64,000 nucleotides of DNA from Hyaloscypha bicolor E (GCF_002865645.1 NW_020194551.1:344877-408876); one strand, 5' to 3'. Shown: positions 14,170 to 27,171, counted from the first letter of the stretch. Notes: a model not told the origin generated them from the sequence alone. Made by a program: numbers and translations.

Positions 14170-16450
14170 TATAAAGCCTATTATCTAAAATAATTATATT
14201 TGCTTTTAGTTAAGAATAAAATTTGAGATATTAATTTAAAATATGAATTAAGCTTTTTATTAAGCTTTTTTAATATTAGAATTTTAATATTATTAGGTTA
14301 TATAAATATATATATCTATTATTTTTTAATATAATTTATATATTATATAAGAATTATTTTATAAAATTTTATACTAAAAATAAAACTATAAGAATTAATA
14401 TTTTTATATTTATAAAACCGGAACTTAAAAATATATATTTTACTATAATTATTTATAATAAATATTTTAAGGTTATAGGCTTAATAGATTTTAAATTTAT
14501 TTTTATAAAAGATTATAAATCCTTAATTATATTTAGCTAAAATAATAAAGTTTTAGTTTTAAATCTAATTATTATTAAAAAAGTTATAATATAATCTAAT
14601 ATTATTAAGTTTATTATATATTTTTAAAATATTTATTTTTAGCTATATTAATTTTATTAAAATAATTATATAAAATAATATATCTTTTTTATTATAATTA
14701 AAATTATTAATACCTAAAATTTAGTTTTTTCTAAAATACCCTTCTATAATAATAGTATTAATCTGCTTTTATAAATATTTTAATTCTTTTATAGTTTTAG
14801 CCTTATTAGAATTCTATTAAGCTTATTTATTATATTTGAAATATTTTATATTTCCTAAAAAAAATATTCTTTTTAATTATAAGTTTAATAAACTATATCT
14901 AAAATAGAATTAGTATTTTAATAAAGCCTAAAAGAAACTAAAATATTATTTAAGAATTTCTTATATAATTTTTAGAATTTATTTTTCTTTTTTTAATAGC
15001 TTTATAAATTAGAATTTACTAAATTAGAATTCTTAAAAGTAAAATTACTTTTAATAGACTTTCTTGTTTTTATTTTCCTTAATTTAGAATAAGTAATATA
15101 TTCTGCTTTTTAAGCTTTTTAAATTACTTAAAAATATATTTTATTTTATTTTCTAAAAAAAAATTAAAAAAATTTAATAAGTCTTATAATTAAATAAAGT
15201 AATATTAAAAGTCTAGATTCGATTTCTCTTAGAATATAAGTTCTAGTTAATTTTAAAACTAATTATCCAAATATATAATTTAATAACTATTTTATTATTC
15301 TTTTAATAAAAATCTCGAAGTTCTTTAGAGGTATTTTACTAATAAATTTAAAATACTTAAAATATATTAGCTAAATAGGCCTCAAATTGCTTTTAATAAA
15401 TCTTATATAATAATAAACTTTATTTTATTATAGTTTTTTAAATATTATAAAGTTTATTACTAAAAGCATTTATAATAGAATTAATTTTAAAAGAATATTT
15501 ATTATAAGTTTAAAATTAGATTCTAAAAACTGCTTTCTAGAAAGATATAAATATTTTTTATTTCTTAAAGAACTTTCTATAATATAAATTAAATATCCGG
15601 ATTTTAAAAAGCTTTTTTTAGTTTAAATATATTTTCAGGATATTATATAATAGCTTCTAATAAATAATATTAAGATTACTCCCAAGACTTATTATATTAG
15701 AAAAGAAAATAGATTCTAATTTTATTTTAGGAAGTTTTTTAATAAGAATTACTAAAAAAGATAAAATAAACTTATAAATAAAGTTTTAATAAAATATAAT
15801 AAACTATAAAATATTCCGGAAAATATTCTTATATTATTCTAATTATAAAATATATTAATTCTTGCTTTTATTAGAATACTTTAATTTTAATATATAAGCC
15901 TTATTTTATAGCTTAAATAATAATAACTTAAGTATTAATTTCGATATTTCAATTATTACTAAAATTATTTTTATTATTATTACTAGCTTTTAAAAGCTTC
16001 TAAAAAGCCCTATTAAAAGTATTAAATAAGCCTTTATTATTACCTATATTAGAGTTAATTAAATCGATTTCTTTTATAAAAATAGCCTTAATAAAAAGTT
16101 ATAGATTTTATAGATTTCGAAATATAATTATTTATTAAACTATTTTCTTTAAAAATAGAAAAATTAGCCTATAAAATATTTATTAATAAATAATAAGATA
16201 ATAGAATAAATTAGTAAATTATAAATTTATAATATTAAATTTAGTATAGAACTAATTTCTATTTCTTTTATAAGATTTAAAAAAGCCTTTTCTAAATAAA
16301 AGCTTTTAATAATATATATATATTTAGTAATTTATAAGCCTAAAGCCTATAATATAAATAGTAATATAATTATAATATTAAAAGATTACTAATCTTTCTA
16401 ATTAATACCTGTAATATTCGAGGTTTATTATATATTTTTAGATTATATAT
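14170..16450. repeat. 2.3-kb dispersed repeat, copy 2
   Basis: Collinear with 4560-6840 over its whole length, with many transition differences. No intact reading frame. It marks the 5' end of a second minus-strand gypsy fragment and abuts the copia element that follows. Confidence 0.7.
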
Positions 16451-16740
16451 ATTTTTATATATATTATAAAATTCTTTTTTTAATTCTTATTAGTTTATTA
16501 TTAATTATTTAACTAATATTCTTATAATCTTAATTTGCCTTTATTATTTTTAATATTTCAAGAATATTACTAAAATTCTCGATTTTATTTATATTAAAAA
16601 TAAAAATTACTTAAATATATATATATATTAATATAACTATTTCTTTAGGAATTATATATATAATTACGAGACTCGAGATACGAGATATAAGTAATAAGAT
16701 ATAATTATATAATCTTATATTTTATAAATAACTTAATTAA

Positions 16741-17040
16741 TATAAAAGGAAAACTATAATAAAACAAAAACCTATATAAAGTATATTAGAGTATAAAACG
16801 TGACTTAATAGCAAAATAATAAGATTAAAGATATAAATAATAAAGTATAAATAGTATATAGTATATAAAAGCTTAATTAATTAAATATAAAAAAGGAATT
16901 ATTATCTAGAATTATAAAAAAGCCAGCTTTCTTATATAATTTCTATAAGTTATATATAAAAGGCCCTAGCTTTTATTATATAATTGAAATATTAAAACTA
17001 TTAAAATAAAGCAATTTTTAATAAAGTATAGCTTGCTATA
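16741..17040. repeat. 300-bp element, copy 1 (inside left copia LTR)
   Basis: This 300-bp stretch is nearly identical in layout to 17703-17998 but absent from the matching place in the right LTR (near 23580), where the flanking sequence is continuous. It is therefore an insertion into the left LTR. Shared landmarks are AACTATAATAA(A/G)ACAAAAACC, GTATATAGTATATAAAAGC and CCAGCTTTCTTATAT. No coding capacity. Confidence 0.65.
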
Positions 17041-17636
17041 TTATACTAGTAAATTAGACTTTATTAGGCTTAATAGATTTAGGAATTATATATTAATACT
17101 ATAATATTATAATTCTTATTTCTAAATAATAACTTTACTAACTTAATATAAATAGTATTTTATATCTATATAATAATATTATATATTACTAGTAAACTAA
17201 TATTAATTATTTTATATATATAGATTAAAGAAGATTTTAAATTAGTTCTAAAAGTATTTAATAGCCTATAAAGAAAATATCTAGCTTTTACTAATTAATA
17301 AATAATTATTTATTTAATTATCTATTTATTTAACTTCTACTATTTTTTAAAACTAATTTCTTTTAGTTCCAAAACTACTTTCTTGAAAACTATCTTTTCT
17401 ATTTATATAATATCTATATTTATAGAATTCTTTTTCCGGAATATATATTCTATATATATTCTTAAAGCTCTTTAATTATAACTTTAATTTTACTATTAAA
17501 TCGAGCCCTTTAAGCTTTAGATTCTTTCGGAATTATAATATTTTATTTCCGAAATTTCTTATTATAAACGAAATTTTTAAGGGCGAAATATTTACTTTAA
17601 TATCCTTAATAGATATTTGAATATTTAGATATCTGG

Positions 17637-17700
17637 ATATCTCTATTAGATATCTAAATATCTGGATATCTCTATTAGATATCTAAATATCTAAATATTA
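17637..17700. repeat. 29-bp tandem repeat
   Basis: Two adjacent units built on CTCTATTAGATATCTAAATA plus TCTGGATAT, preceded by a partial unit. The tract immediately borders the second copy of the 300-bp element. Confidence 0.7.
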
Positions 17701-17702
17701 TA

Positions 17703-17998
17703 AGAGGGAAACTATAATAAGACAAAAACCCACATAGAGTATACTAGAGTATAAAACGTAACTTAATAGTAAAATAATAAATCAAAAGCGCAAATAGTAA
17801 AGTATAAACGGTATATAGTATATAAAAGCTTAATTAATTAAATACTTATAAGGGATTATTCTCTAGGACTATAGAAAAACCAGCTTTCTTATATGATTTC
17901 CGCAAGTCATATATAAAAGGCTGCAGCCTTTGCCATATAACCAAAACCTTAAAACCGCCAAAATAATATGATTTTTGGAAAGTACGGCCTGCCATACT
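17703..17998. repeat. 300-bp element, copy 2
   Basis: Second copy of the 16741-17040 element. It keeps clearly more G and C (for example CCGCAAGTCATATAT, GGCTGCAGCC, AAACCGCC), so it has been hit less by RIP than copy 1 or is younger. A fragment of its central part also occurs at about 23285-23335. Possibly a nonautonomous element; no clear terminal inverted repeat. Confidence 0.6.
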
Positions 17999-18910
17999 AT
18001 AATATCTAGATATCTAAATACTTTTATTACCAAATTCTTTTTATAAATCTATTACGAACTATTTTACTTTTAAATCCCTTCTACTATAAATCATATATAT
18101 ATACTATAAAGAACTTGAACTCGGTTTAGTATAGATACTAATAAGAGAAAGAAGCTAATTAAGAAATAAAAGAATAGTATTAATCCAGTAATTATAATAA
18201 AGAATAATCTTTAGAAATATTTAATTAATAAAATATATTAGTATATTTTATATAAAAAGAATAATAATAATCTATAAAATCTGTTTAGAATAATTTTAAG
18301 AACTTTAATACTATAATATTTAGTTAAATTAGTTATATATTATTATAAAGTCTTTAAGTCTAATTTTAATATAATAATATTTATATTAAATAAAACTATA
18401 AAAGCTTTACTATTATATAATTTCTTATTAATTTTATTTAAAAGAAAATAAAAAGTATATAAAACGAAGCTAATATTATTAATAATAGTTTAATTAGATT
18501 ATATCTTTTTTTAGGGATCTATTATATTAATTTATTTTATTTTAGATAAAACTAGATATAAGGAAACCAGATATTCTTAATTAAGAAATTAAGCTATTTA
18601 TTTATTTATTTTCAAATTAAGGCTATTTATTACTTTTATTTTTATTATTACTATTATTACTATTAAGCCCGAAGTTCTATTAGTTAGTATTTATTATTAT
18701 TACTAGGAAATTTATTAGAAAAATAATAAAGATATATTTCGAAATATAAAAATATAATAAAACTAATAACAGTTTTAATTATAAACTTATTATTTTTTCT
18801 TAATATTTACTAATATATAAAGCTTCTAGAAAAGGTACTAGTAAAAGCTTTTTCTATTATATTAAAGAAACTAATATAAAACTACTTTTATAATAACTAG
18901 CTCTCTTAAT

Positions 18911-18943
18911 ATATATATATATATATATATATAAAGGCCTATA
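18911..18943. repeat. (AT)n microsatellite
   Basis: A run of TA dinucleotides of about 30 bp inside the decayed copia body. Confidence 0.7.
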
Positions 18944-21900
18944 TAAATATCTATAGCTTTTTTAAAGGCCCTGATTTCTATTATTAAAATTTAGATAAAT
19001 AAAATACTATTACTTTAATAATTATAATAACTAAAAACCCTAAAAAGATAATATTTAAGCTTGTTTAAATACTAATTAAGAACCTATATAAACTATAATA
19101 TAGCTTTATTCCTGTCTTATAAAATACCGAATTCCTATATAATAAAATTATTATTTCTTATTAAAGCTTACTAATATACTAATATATAATTTCGGATTCT
19201 TTTAATAAACTCGACTAGTTTATTAATAAGCTCTAATTATTTATTACTATTTACGAAAAAAAGTAATAAATTAATACCGAAATCTATTTTATTAATTAAT
19301 AATACTATTTTTAAAATTCTTTAAGCTATTATCTATTCGGAAATTATTAATATAAATCTAGCTATAATTTCGGAATTTATAATAACTATTTCAAGTCCTA
19401 TAATTATAATAATTATATTTCGAAGTTATATTTTATATATAAGAAATCTAAATATTACTTATAGAAATATATATTAAAGAAATAAAAGACTAAATAGGCC
19501 CGATTTAAGAATAGAAATATTTATTAATTTAAATTCCGAAATTCCCGTAACTTTAATAAATACTTTAATAGTACCTATATATAATATATTACTAGAATTA
19601 AAGAGAAAAAGAATAATAAAAGTAATAAAAACAAACTAGAGAATAATACTTTTAAAACTTTACTAGTAGAAATAAATAAAAGAAAGAAATATTATTCAGA
19701 TTTTTATTTTACTTTTATTAAAAGCTTTTTAGCTACTTCTATTACTTCTATTTCTATTATTTTTATACCTAATACCTTTATAAATAATCTTATTTCCCTT
19801 TCTTTTATATATTAAATAATAAATAAAAACCATGTCTTAAAACCTATTAAATAAATAAAAGATATTTAGATATTTATAATTAATAATATATTAAAATATA
19901 ATATTTACTACTTTTATAAAATTATAATTAATACTAGAGTTTCTAGATTTTTAATTACTAGTTCTAACTAATTCCAAGCTTTATAGCAGACTAATAATAG
20001 TATTAAATTTAATAAAACTACTAAAAATCAAATTAATATTTAGTTTAGTATTAGATCTATATTTTCTATTAGATCTATAATAGTAAAAATACTAATTAGG
20101 TAAATATAATTTTATATTATATCTATAAAAACTTTATTTCTATTTAGCTTAGCTAATATAAATAAGCTAGAAATCTATTTTAATAATTTTATTAATAATT
20201 TTATTATTTCTACTAGATATTATATATTTATAATATAATGTTTTAAATATTCTTTCTTACTTTAAAATATTATATTATAAAGCTTTATTTCTGAATTCTT
20301 TATTTATAACTCCTGCTTTTTTATAAAGATTAAATTATAATATCTATATTACTACTTTAGTTATTTATTTATTAGTAAACTTCAAAATATACTAGAATAA
20401 ATAAGTTATAATATTAATATAAAAGCCCTTAAATACTTTATAAAATACTATAAATAATACTAGAAATTCGAATAATTATTAGAATAATTCAAGTTTAATC
20501 TAAAAAATAATATTAGCTTTAATTATTCTATTATTAATAATATTTTCTATATTTCTAATAAGCTTATATTTTATATTATTAATAAAGGCATTCGATATTA
20601 AGCTAGTTAATAGCTTTAAAATATTATTATCTTATATATTTAAAATACTCTAAAATAATATTAAATTAATATTTATTTAGGCCCTTTTAATTAGATTATA
20701 ATAGATATTAGAAAGTAGTTTATTAGTAAGAAGTTTATTTAACTTGCAAATATTATAGAAATTAAAATTAAAATTATTTCTATAAAAGCTTATAATTTTA
20801 TTAGAATTATAAAATATTATTATAGCCCGATTTAATATATTTACCTTATTATTATAACTAAAATTAATAGAATTAATAGAATTAATAAGGATATTATATT
20901 CTAAATAGCTTTTAAGGCTATTAATAATTTTATAGAACTTAATAATATTATTCTAATTCTTTTAATTTATAGTACTTTACCCTAAATAACTAAATATAAT
21001 ACCTTATTACTTATTATATTATAGTAATTAGTAGTATTTAGAAAGGTAATAATAGAAATTCAGAAGCTTTAAGCTAGATATTAAATTACAAATGCCCTAA
21101 ATACCCGAAATAGTTCTAGTATTACTAATATCTATAAACCTTTCCTAAACTCGAATATTCTTATATAATATAAAGAAAATACTAGTTAATCTAGTAATTA
21201 GAATAGGCTATATAAGCTAGTAGCCATTAATAGAAAAAACTATATACTAGCCCTATTATATAGTAATACTATTTTTTATTTAACCTTTATAAAGCCCTTT
21301 TATATAAGAAATATTAAGGTTGTTATTAATAATTCCGAACCTAAATCTATTCCCGAATTTTATAATAAAGCTAAAAGTAATACAGGTATAATTCCTTCTA
21401 TTATTCCCGCTATTTTACTAAAGTATAATAGAAAATACTCTTATAAGAACTCGGATATTATAGTATTTCTATAAGATAATAACCTATATAAGAACTCTTA
21501 TTAAGTTAAAATTACTAGCTTTCTAGAAAAAAAAATATTTAAGATTATTTCTAGATTTTAGATATTAAAGGAAATATATATTTTTAATTCCCGGTTTATT
21601 AATAAGATTAAGAATAAAAATATAAAAAGAGAGTTTAAGAAATCGAGACTAGTTATTTAAACTTATAATAATAATAAGAAATATATAATATTAATTTAAT
21701 TATTTATTATTTAATATATTAGTTAGAGAATTATTCTTATTATTACTATTATAATAATAAATACTACGGAATTATATTTATATAATATCTTATAAACTTA
21801 TATCTAATTAATAACTTTACTTAATTATAATTTCTGTATTAATCTATTTTATAAGCTTACTAGATAGCTAAATCTAAATAATAATTTAATTCTAAAAGTT

Positions 21901-21985
21901 ATAAAACTATTATATAATATACCGGAAATTAGAAACTATTAGTTTAAAACTTACTATTTCTATTATATTAATAAGCTTTCTATTA

Positions 21986-22160
21986 TGAGACCGGGTCTCT
22001 GGGCTTGGAAAGCAAGATAGAGTAACTCTATTCCGAGGATTCTAAACTAAGGAGAGAAGCTCGTAAGTGCGGGAGCTTGGTGTTCTAAATACTACAGCTG
22101 CATGCGTCATCGCGTGGTCACGTGACGCTAAATTTACTAGTGAAGCGGCAGAGTGTAACA
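21986..22160. mobile_element. GC-normal solo-LTR-like insertion inside copia RT
   Basis: A 175-bp island of ordinary base composition inside the AT-rich block. It begins TGAGACCGGGTCTC and ends GAGTGTAACA, the TG...CA ends typical of LTRs, and has an 8-bp CTTTCTAT at both sides (21976-21983 and 22161-22168). It splits the copia RT between NKLSI and the LIYNSCLLY segment, and removing it restores that order. It contains no coding frame. It must have inserted after most of the RIP had occurred, or has escaped it. The fit of the duplication is not perfect: two bases, TA, lie between the left copy and the TG end. Confidence 0.7.
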
Positions 22161-22486
22161 CTTTCTATAAAATAGTTAATTTATAACTCTTGCCTTCTCT
22201 ATAGTAAATAACTTTTCGGAATTATTAGCTTTTAAACTAATAATACTTTATTTATTAGAACTAATAATTTTATAAAGGCAAAATAGTTAAAGCTCTAAGA
22301 AACTAAGTTTTTAGCTAAGAAATATAAATACCTTACTTTTAATTATAATCTCAAGTTTAATAAAGGTATTATTTATACAAATATTACTAGAATTATTTTT
22401 ATATAGAAATACTAATATAAAAACCTTTAAATTATTTCTATAAAAAATATTATTACTATAAATAATAAAAGTACTATTTATTAAAA

Positions 22487-22556
22487 TCTTTTTATTAAAA
22501 TCTTTTTATTAAAATCTTTTTATTAAAATCTTTTTATTAAAATCTTTTTATTAAAA
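22487..22556. repeat. 14-bp tandem repeat, five perfect units
   Basis: Five uninterrupted copies of TCTTTTTATTAAAA. Since the units are identical, the expansion is recent compared with the decayed surroundings. Confidence 0.9.
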
Positions 22557-24011
22557 ACTAATATATTACCTAATATATTAGAAAAACATATATTATATTA
22601 GTCTATTAATTAGAAGCTTTATATAATCTATTAATTATTATTTAAGCTATTAAATTCTCGGAAACTAATATAAAGATATTTAATAAGTGCATTTAATAAC
22701 AAATTAAGAATACTATTAGAGAACTGAAATTTATAAAGCTAGTAAAAAAATTCATATATTTCATTTATAAATAATAGAAATCTCTTTTCCTAAATCGAAT
22801 ATATTCTAGTTCTAGTAAATAAAACTAGATATACTAATATTATTTACTAGTTCTTTACTAAATATAAGAGAATTACTAGAAGTATTTTAGCTTTAGAACT
22901 TTATAATATAACTTACGGCTTTAATATAGGCGCTTTAGTTAAATTTACTATTAATAGAATATTAGAAATAGAACTATTACTAGTAATTTATATAAATTCG
23001 AAATTATTATATAAATATCTTATTAAATTAGGTACTATTCAAAAGAAATATCTAATAATTAATATAATATACTTTTACTAGATATATAAATAATAAGAGA
23101 TTATAGAAGTTAAATAAATTAAAAAAGAATTAAATTCTACTAATTCTATAATAAAATCAAAGCTAATAAATACTTTTAAATATCTAATTAATACGAATAT
23201 AATATAATTAGATATAAAGAAATAGGTTAAATATAAATAGAATAGGAAATAAATATATAAGATAAAAAAATATTATAGAAAGAAAAGTTATATATAAAAG
23301 GCTATAGCCTTTAATATATAACTAAAACCTTAAAAAGAAATATAAATATATAGAGTATTTAGGAAATCTGGTACTAGACCGAATTAGGGAATTAATATAT
23401 AATTAGAAAGAAATATTTTTTTTTCGCGTTTTTAGAGAAGTTCTAGTATTAGTATAGCTATTTCTTCGGGAGTTATATATATAATTACAAAACTCGGAAT
23501 ACGGGATATAGGTAATAAAATATAAATAACGGGATATAAGATACGAGATATAGTTATATAATCTCGTATCTTATAAATAACTCTATTAGTAAATTAGATT
23601 CTATTAGATTTAGTAAATTTAGAAATTATATATTAATATTATAATACTATAATTCTTATTTCTAAATAATAACTTTACTAACTTAATATAAATAGTATTT
23701 TATACCTATATAATAGTATTATATATTATTAATAAATTAATAATATAATATAATTAAATTACTTTCTTTAAGTTATAAATATATATAAGTATTTTTCTTA
23801 TCTTTTATTCTAATAATTTAAGTAATTCTTATTAGCTTAATATAAATATAAATACTTTTAAAGATATAATTAATATTTTTTAATATTAAATAAATTTATT
23901 TTCTCTTTATTTCTTATTAATTATTAATAGTTTTTTAAGCTAATTTATTTTATATTTTTAAAAGAATTTTAATAATAATAATAATAATTAATAAAACTTT
24001 ATTTTTAAGTT

Positions 24012-24198
24012 TATTATTATATTATTATATTATTATATTATTATATTATTATATTATTATATTATTATATTATTATATTATTATATTATTATATTATTAT
24101 ATTATATTATATTATTATATTATTATATTATTATATTATTATATTATTATATTATTATATTATTATATTATTATATTATTATATTATTATATTATTAT
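24012..24198. repeat. (ATTATTAT)n minisatellite
   Basis: About 185 bp of an 8-bp unit, ATTATTAT, repeated roughly 23 times with one irregularity near 24100. It sits within about 150 bp of the edge between the AT-rich block and normal sequence. Confidence 0.9.
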
Positions 24199-24239
24199 AA
24201 ATCTTTTAGGGCTCTTATATATTATATAATTAACTAGTT

Positions 24240-25363
24240 TTTTATTAGAGAATTAGAAATTAATTAATAAATATAAAGCTTTTATATATAAGAAAGTTTA
24301 ACTCTAATGCTTTTCAAGTTACGAATTTGAGGCAAGAGTTTATTATAAGCCCTTATAACTTCAGGTAATACTCTTTAAATTCACGTAAAGAGGCGCTATG
24401 AGATATTCGCAAGGGATAAGTAAATCTCCTAGGGTTATAGTACTATTAGTAGAGTAATTATGTGCTTAAACGTTAAACGAGTAGCTATTATAAGCCTCTT
24501 TAGCAATAACTCCCTTGTAAGTATAGGGGAGAGGCCCTCAAAAAGGCATGGTAGCCCTTGTTAAAGGCGCATAGGCTACTTTTAGGGGAAGAGCCTGAAA
24601 ATATAGGGCATTATAGCGAGTTTGCTACCTTGATCTGTACGCTAGAGGGTCTACAAGTCTCCTAATGCCCTGTATTGCCGATCTTTATGCCCCGATCTCG
24701 TAAGCATGCCACACGAAAAATATCACATGCCATCGATTCACAGTCCTGCTTGCTCTGCAAGATTTGATTACTAGTTTATGGATCCACCGTTATCAAATCA
24801 ACTGCTCATTGACGAAGTCATCCCACCTTTGATTGCTGGTGTTGCCAGCCAAGGACACCAGCACCTGCCAAATGCTACATAAAGTAACGCATTGACCTCC
24901 ACTTCGAGTCTTCGACACTCGAGATCAGCAACAAACCACCGGACCACTCTCTCGATCCTAGCTCTTCTCTATATTTATCTCTTCTTCCGCAACCCATATC
25001 ACGGCTAAATCGAATTTACCCTGCTTTATTTCTACACTTCCCTTATCGTCGCTCTTGATATGTTTTGACTGATGTTCAAATTGGCTTTCGCGGCTTCAGA
25101 TGTCGTCATTGTTTCTGTCAGCATGAAGAAGTCTTATTAGCGTTGAAGGTATTGGTCCTATAGCTCTTATCATAGTTTTGGCCATGATAGTCAAGCCAGA
25201 CTGGTGGAGGCAGGGCAGCGGCTACTTCATAAAGCCAGCAAATCCACCCCTTTCAGCCGCGGATTCGAATTCGAAATATCGTTCTGCGCCAGAACAATTT
25301 TCGGGGGGTACAGGATACAGCATCTCCCCATACACTGGGGTCGTTTCAACCAATTGGCTGACT
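24240..25363. other. Transition zone and amidase upstream region
   Basis: Composition shifts from AT-rich to balanced between about 24.2 and 24.4 kb. I see no gene here. The part from about 24.9 kb on is CT-rich and precedes the amidase, so it probably carries that gene's promoter and leader. In-frame ATGs at 25178 and 25184 would extend the amidase N-terminus. Confidence 0.5.
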
Positions 25364-27171
25364 ATGACATTGAAAGCTGCAGCTTTCCTCGCCTTGTTGT
25401 CCTTCAGCACGCTGGATCTATCGACCGCGCGTCGTACCTTCCATGAAGTTGCGGGATGCTACCCAGACTTACTTGAAGTTGGGGCGGAGGAACTGGTTGC
25501 TGGCCTCGAAAGTGGGGCGTGGACGAGCGTGGAATTGACAAAGGCATACATTCTGCGCATTGTCGAGACGAACTCTGTTCTCCGCGCAGTCACTGAGATC
25601 AACCCGGATGCACTATCCATTGCTGCAGCTCTTGACGCCGAGAGAGCTAATGGCACAATCCGCAGCGCGCTACATGGGATCCCTATGCTTATCAAGAACA
25701 ACATCGCCACCAACGATCAAATGAACAACACTGCTGGTTCATACTCCCTCCTCGGGGCAAAGGTTCCACGTGACGCCACAGTGGCTTCCAAGCTGCGGAG
25801 GGCCGGTGTGGTTCTTCTTGGAAAGTCTAATCTCTCACAGTGGGCTAATTTTAGGTCATCCAATAGCTCAAATGGGTGGTCGGCTCACGGGGGTCAAGTG
25901 ACTGGCGCCTACTACCCAAACATGGACCCAAGCGGAAGCTCCTCAGGCAGTGGGGTTGGCAGTTCCATAGGTCTAGCATTTGCAGCACTCGGAACAGAGA
26001 CAGATGGTAGTATAGTGAGCCCATCGAGTGCTAACAACCTCGTTGGTATCAAGCCAACCGTTGGGTTGACTTCACGTTCTTTGGTGATACCAATCTCAGA
26101 ACATCAAGATACTGTTGGTATAAATGAGCTCCTCTTCCCCAACTTTGCAACCCCTCTTGAGCGAGACTTTCTAACCAGATATCAGGCCCCATGGCTCGTA
26201 GTGTCTCCGATGCGGCCTACGTACTTTCAATAATTGCGGGCAAAGATGAAAATGACAACTATACTCGCGCACAGCCTTGGGATGCTCCACCGGATTACAC
26301 TCAGGCCCTGAACTTCTCGAGTCTCCGAGGAGCGAGAATTGGTATCCCTAGAAATGGCTTCACGCAAGGTCCCACCGATCAACCTATTTTTGACGCTTTC
26401 GACGCAGCAATTCAAATCTTGAAAAATGCAGGAGCAACTATTGTTGACAATGCCAATTTTTCCGCGTGGGATGAGGTCGTAACAGATGACGATGCGATAA
26501 GAGGAAATGGTACAACTGTGCTTGAGGCCGACTTTATATCCAATCTTGCTAGTTATCTTTCGCAGCTGACATCCAATCCAAACAACATCAGATCCCTCTC
26601 GGACAAGTCCAATTTCACCCATCACACTGCTCCCGAGGAGTATCCAAACCGCAATACAGCCGTATGGGACCAGTCTTTATCTCTGGGATACAACAACTCG
26701 GATTCAAGGTTCTGGGAAGCTTACCAATACTCCTTTTCCTTTGGTGGAGAAGGCGGGGTCTTAGGAGCTTTAAAAGCGCACAATCTTGATGCCTTGGTAC
26801 TTCCTACTGATTACTCTCCCGGAGTACCAGCGAGAGCAGGACTCCCGATTATTACAGTTCCGATGGGATTTTATCCAAGTAATACTACAGTTATGGAGTC
26901 ACGAAGGGGACTTGTTACTGTTGGACCAAACATCCCGTTAGTCATCTCACTTTTTCTTCGGCTCCTCATTTTACGGACTTTTGGCACCAGCCGTGCATTT
27001 TACAGTATTCTGACAGCAGTTAGATTTGGCCTTTCCTTCTTGGGCGCTCAGTGGCCTGAAGAAACTCTTATTGGCTTTGCCTATGCATTCGAGCAGCGTA
27101 CCCACTCAAGGAGGAAAGTGAAGCCTTTCCTGAAGCCGAGCACTCAGCTTGCAGATGTCATCAGCACTTGA
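25364..27171 (+). CDS. Amidase-signature family hydrolase (probably secreted)
   Basis: Three exons: 25364-26117, 26186-26936 and 27024-27171, with introns of 68 and 87 bp (GT-AG; CTAAC in the first). The second intron is a multiple of three and leaves the frame open. The product is about 550 residues. The amidase Ser-cisSer-Lys triad is visible: Lys111 in IPMLIKNN, the cis-Ser in PSGSSSGSG (about 190-197), and the nucleophile Ser216 in ETDGSIVSPSS, followed by NNLVGIKPTVGLTSR. I chose the ATG at 25364 because it opens a hydrophobic signal-peptide-like stretch (KAAAFLALLSFSTL); upstream ATGs would add 62 residues without family similarity. The family hydrolyses amides or C-N bonds; the substrate is unknown. 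First gene beyond the AT-rich block, with no related neighbour. Confidence 0.85.

Larger units (their letters stand above)
16630..23740 (+). mobile_element. RIP-degraded Ty1/copia LTR retrotransposon
   Basis: Direct repeats bound the element: 16630-16740 plus 17045-17215 on the left, and the uninterrupted 23451-23740 on the right. Between them a plus-strand pol can still be read. Near 21590-21660 the frame gives INKIKNKNIKREFKKSRLV. This is followed by ELYLYNI, NKLSI and, after an insertion, LIYNSCLLYSK and GIISFQTNNTLFIRTN, the typical copia RT order (KSRLV.Q.YND, LYLRDI.QAY, DKLSM.QSTYD.CLLY, GLQTDDTL) with Q and W codons turned into stops and D into N. The gag and integrase regions upstream are too decayed for me to delimit. 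The left LTR carries its own 300-bp insertion. Confidence 0.75.
1..24240. repeat. AT-rich, RIP-degraded repeat block
   Basis: About 24 kb made almost only of A and T, with CpA/TpG scarce and TpA abundant. No open frame is of real gene length; the longest, at 4697-4927, encodes only I/L/K/Y/N-rich residues. Decayed retrotransposon coding sequence can be recognised in several places when C-to-T and G-to-A changes are allowed for. This is what repeat-induced point mutation leaves in Pezizomycotina. Individual elements are listed separately. The block ends abruptly near 24.3 kb, where base composition becomes normal within about 150 bp. Confidence 0.9.

Noticed and set aside
1..24240. Mitochondrial origin of the AT-rich block
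   Set aside because: No mitochondrial genes, tRNAs or rRNAs are seen, and RIPped nuclear LTR-retrotransposon motifs are readable at several places.
26191..27171. Second separate amidase gene
   Set aside because: A 68-bp GT-AG intron (26118-26185) joins the two frames exactly at DTVG-PMARS, so they are one gene.
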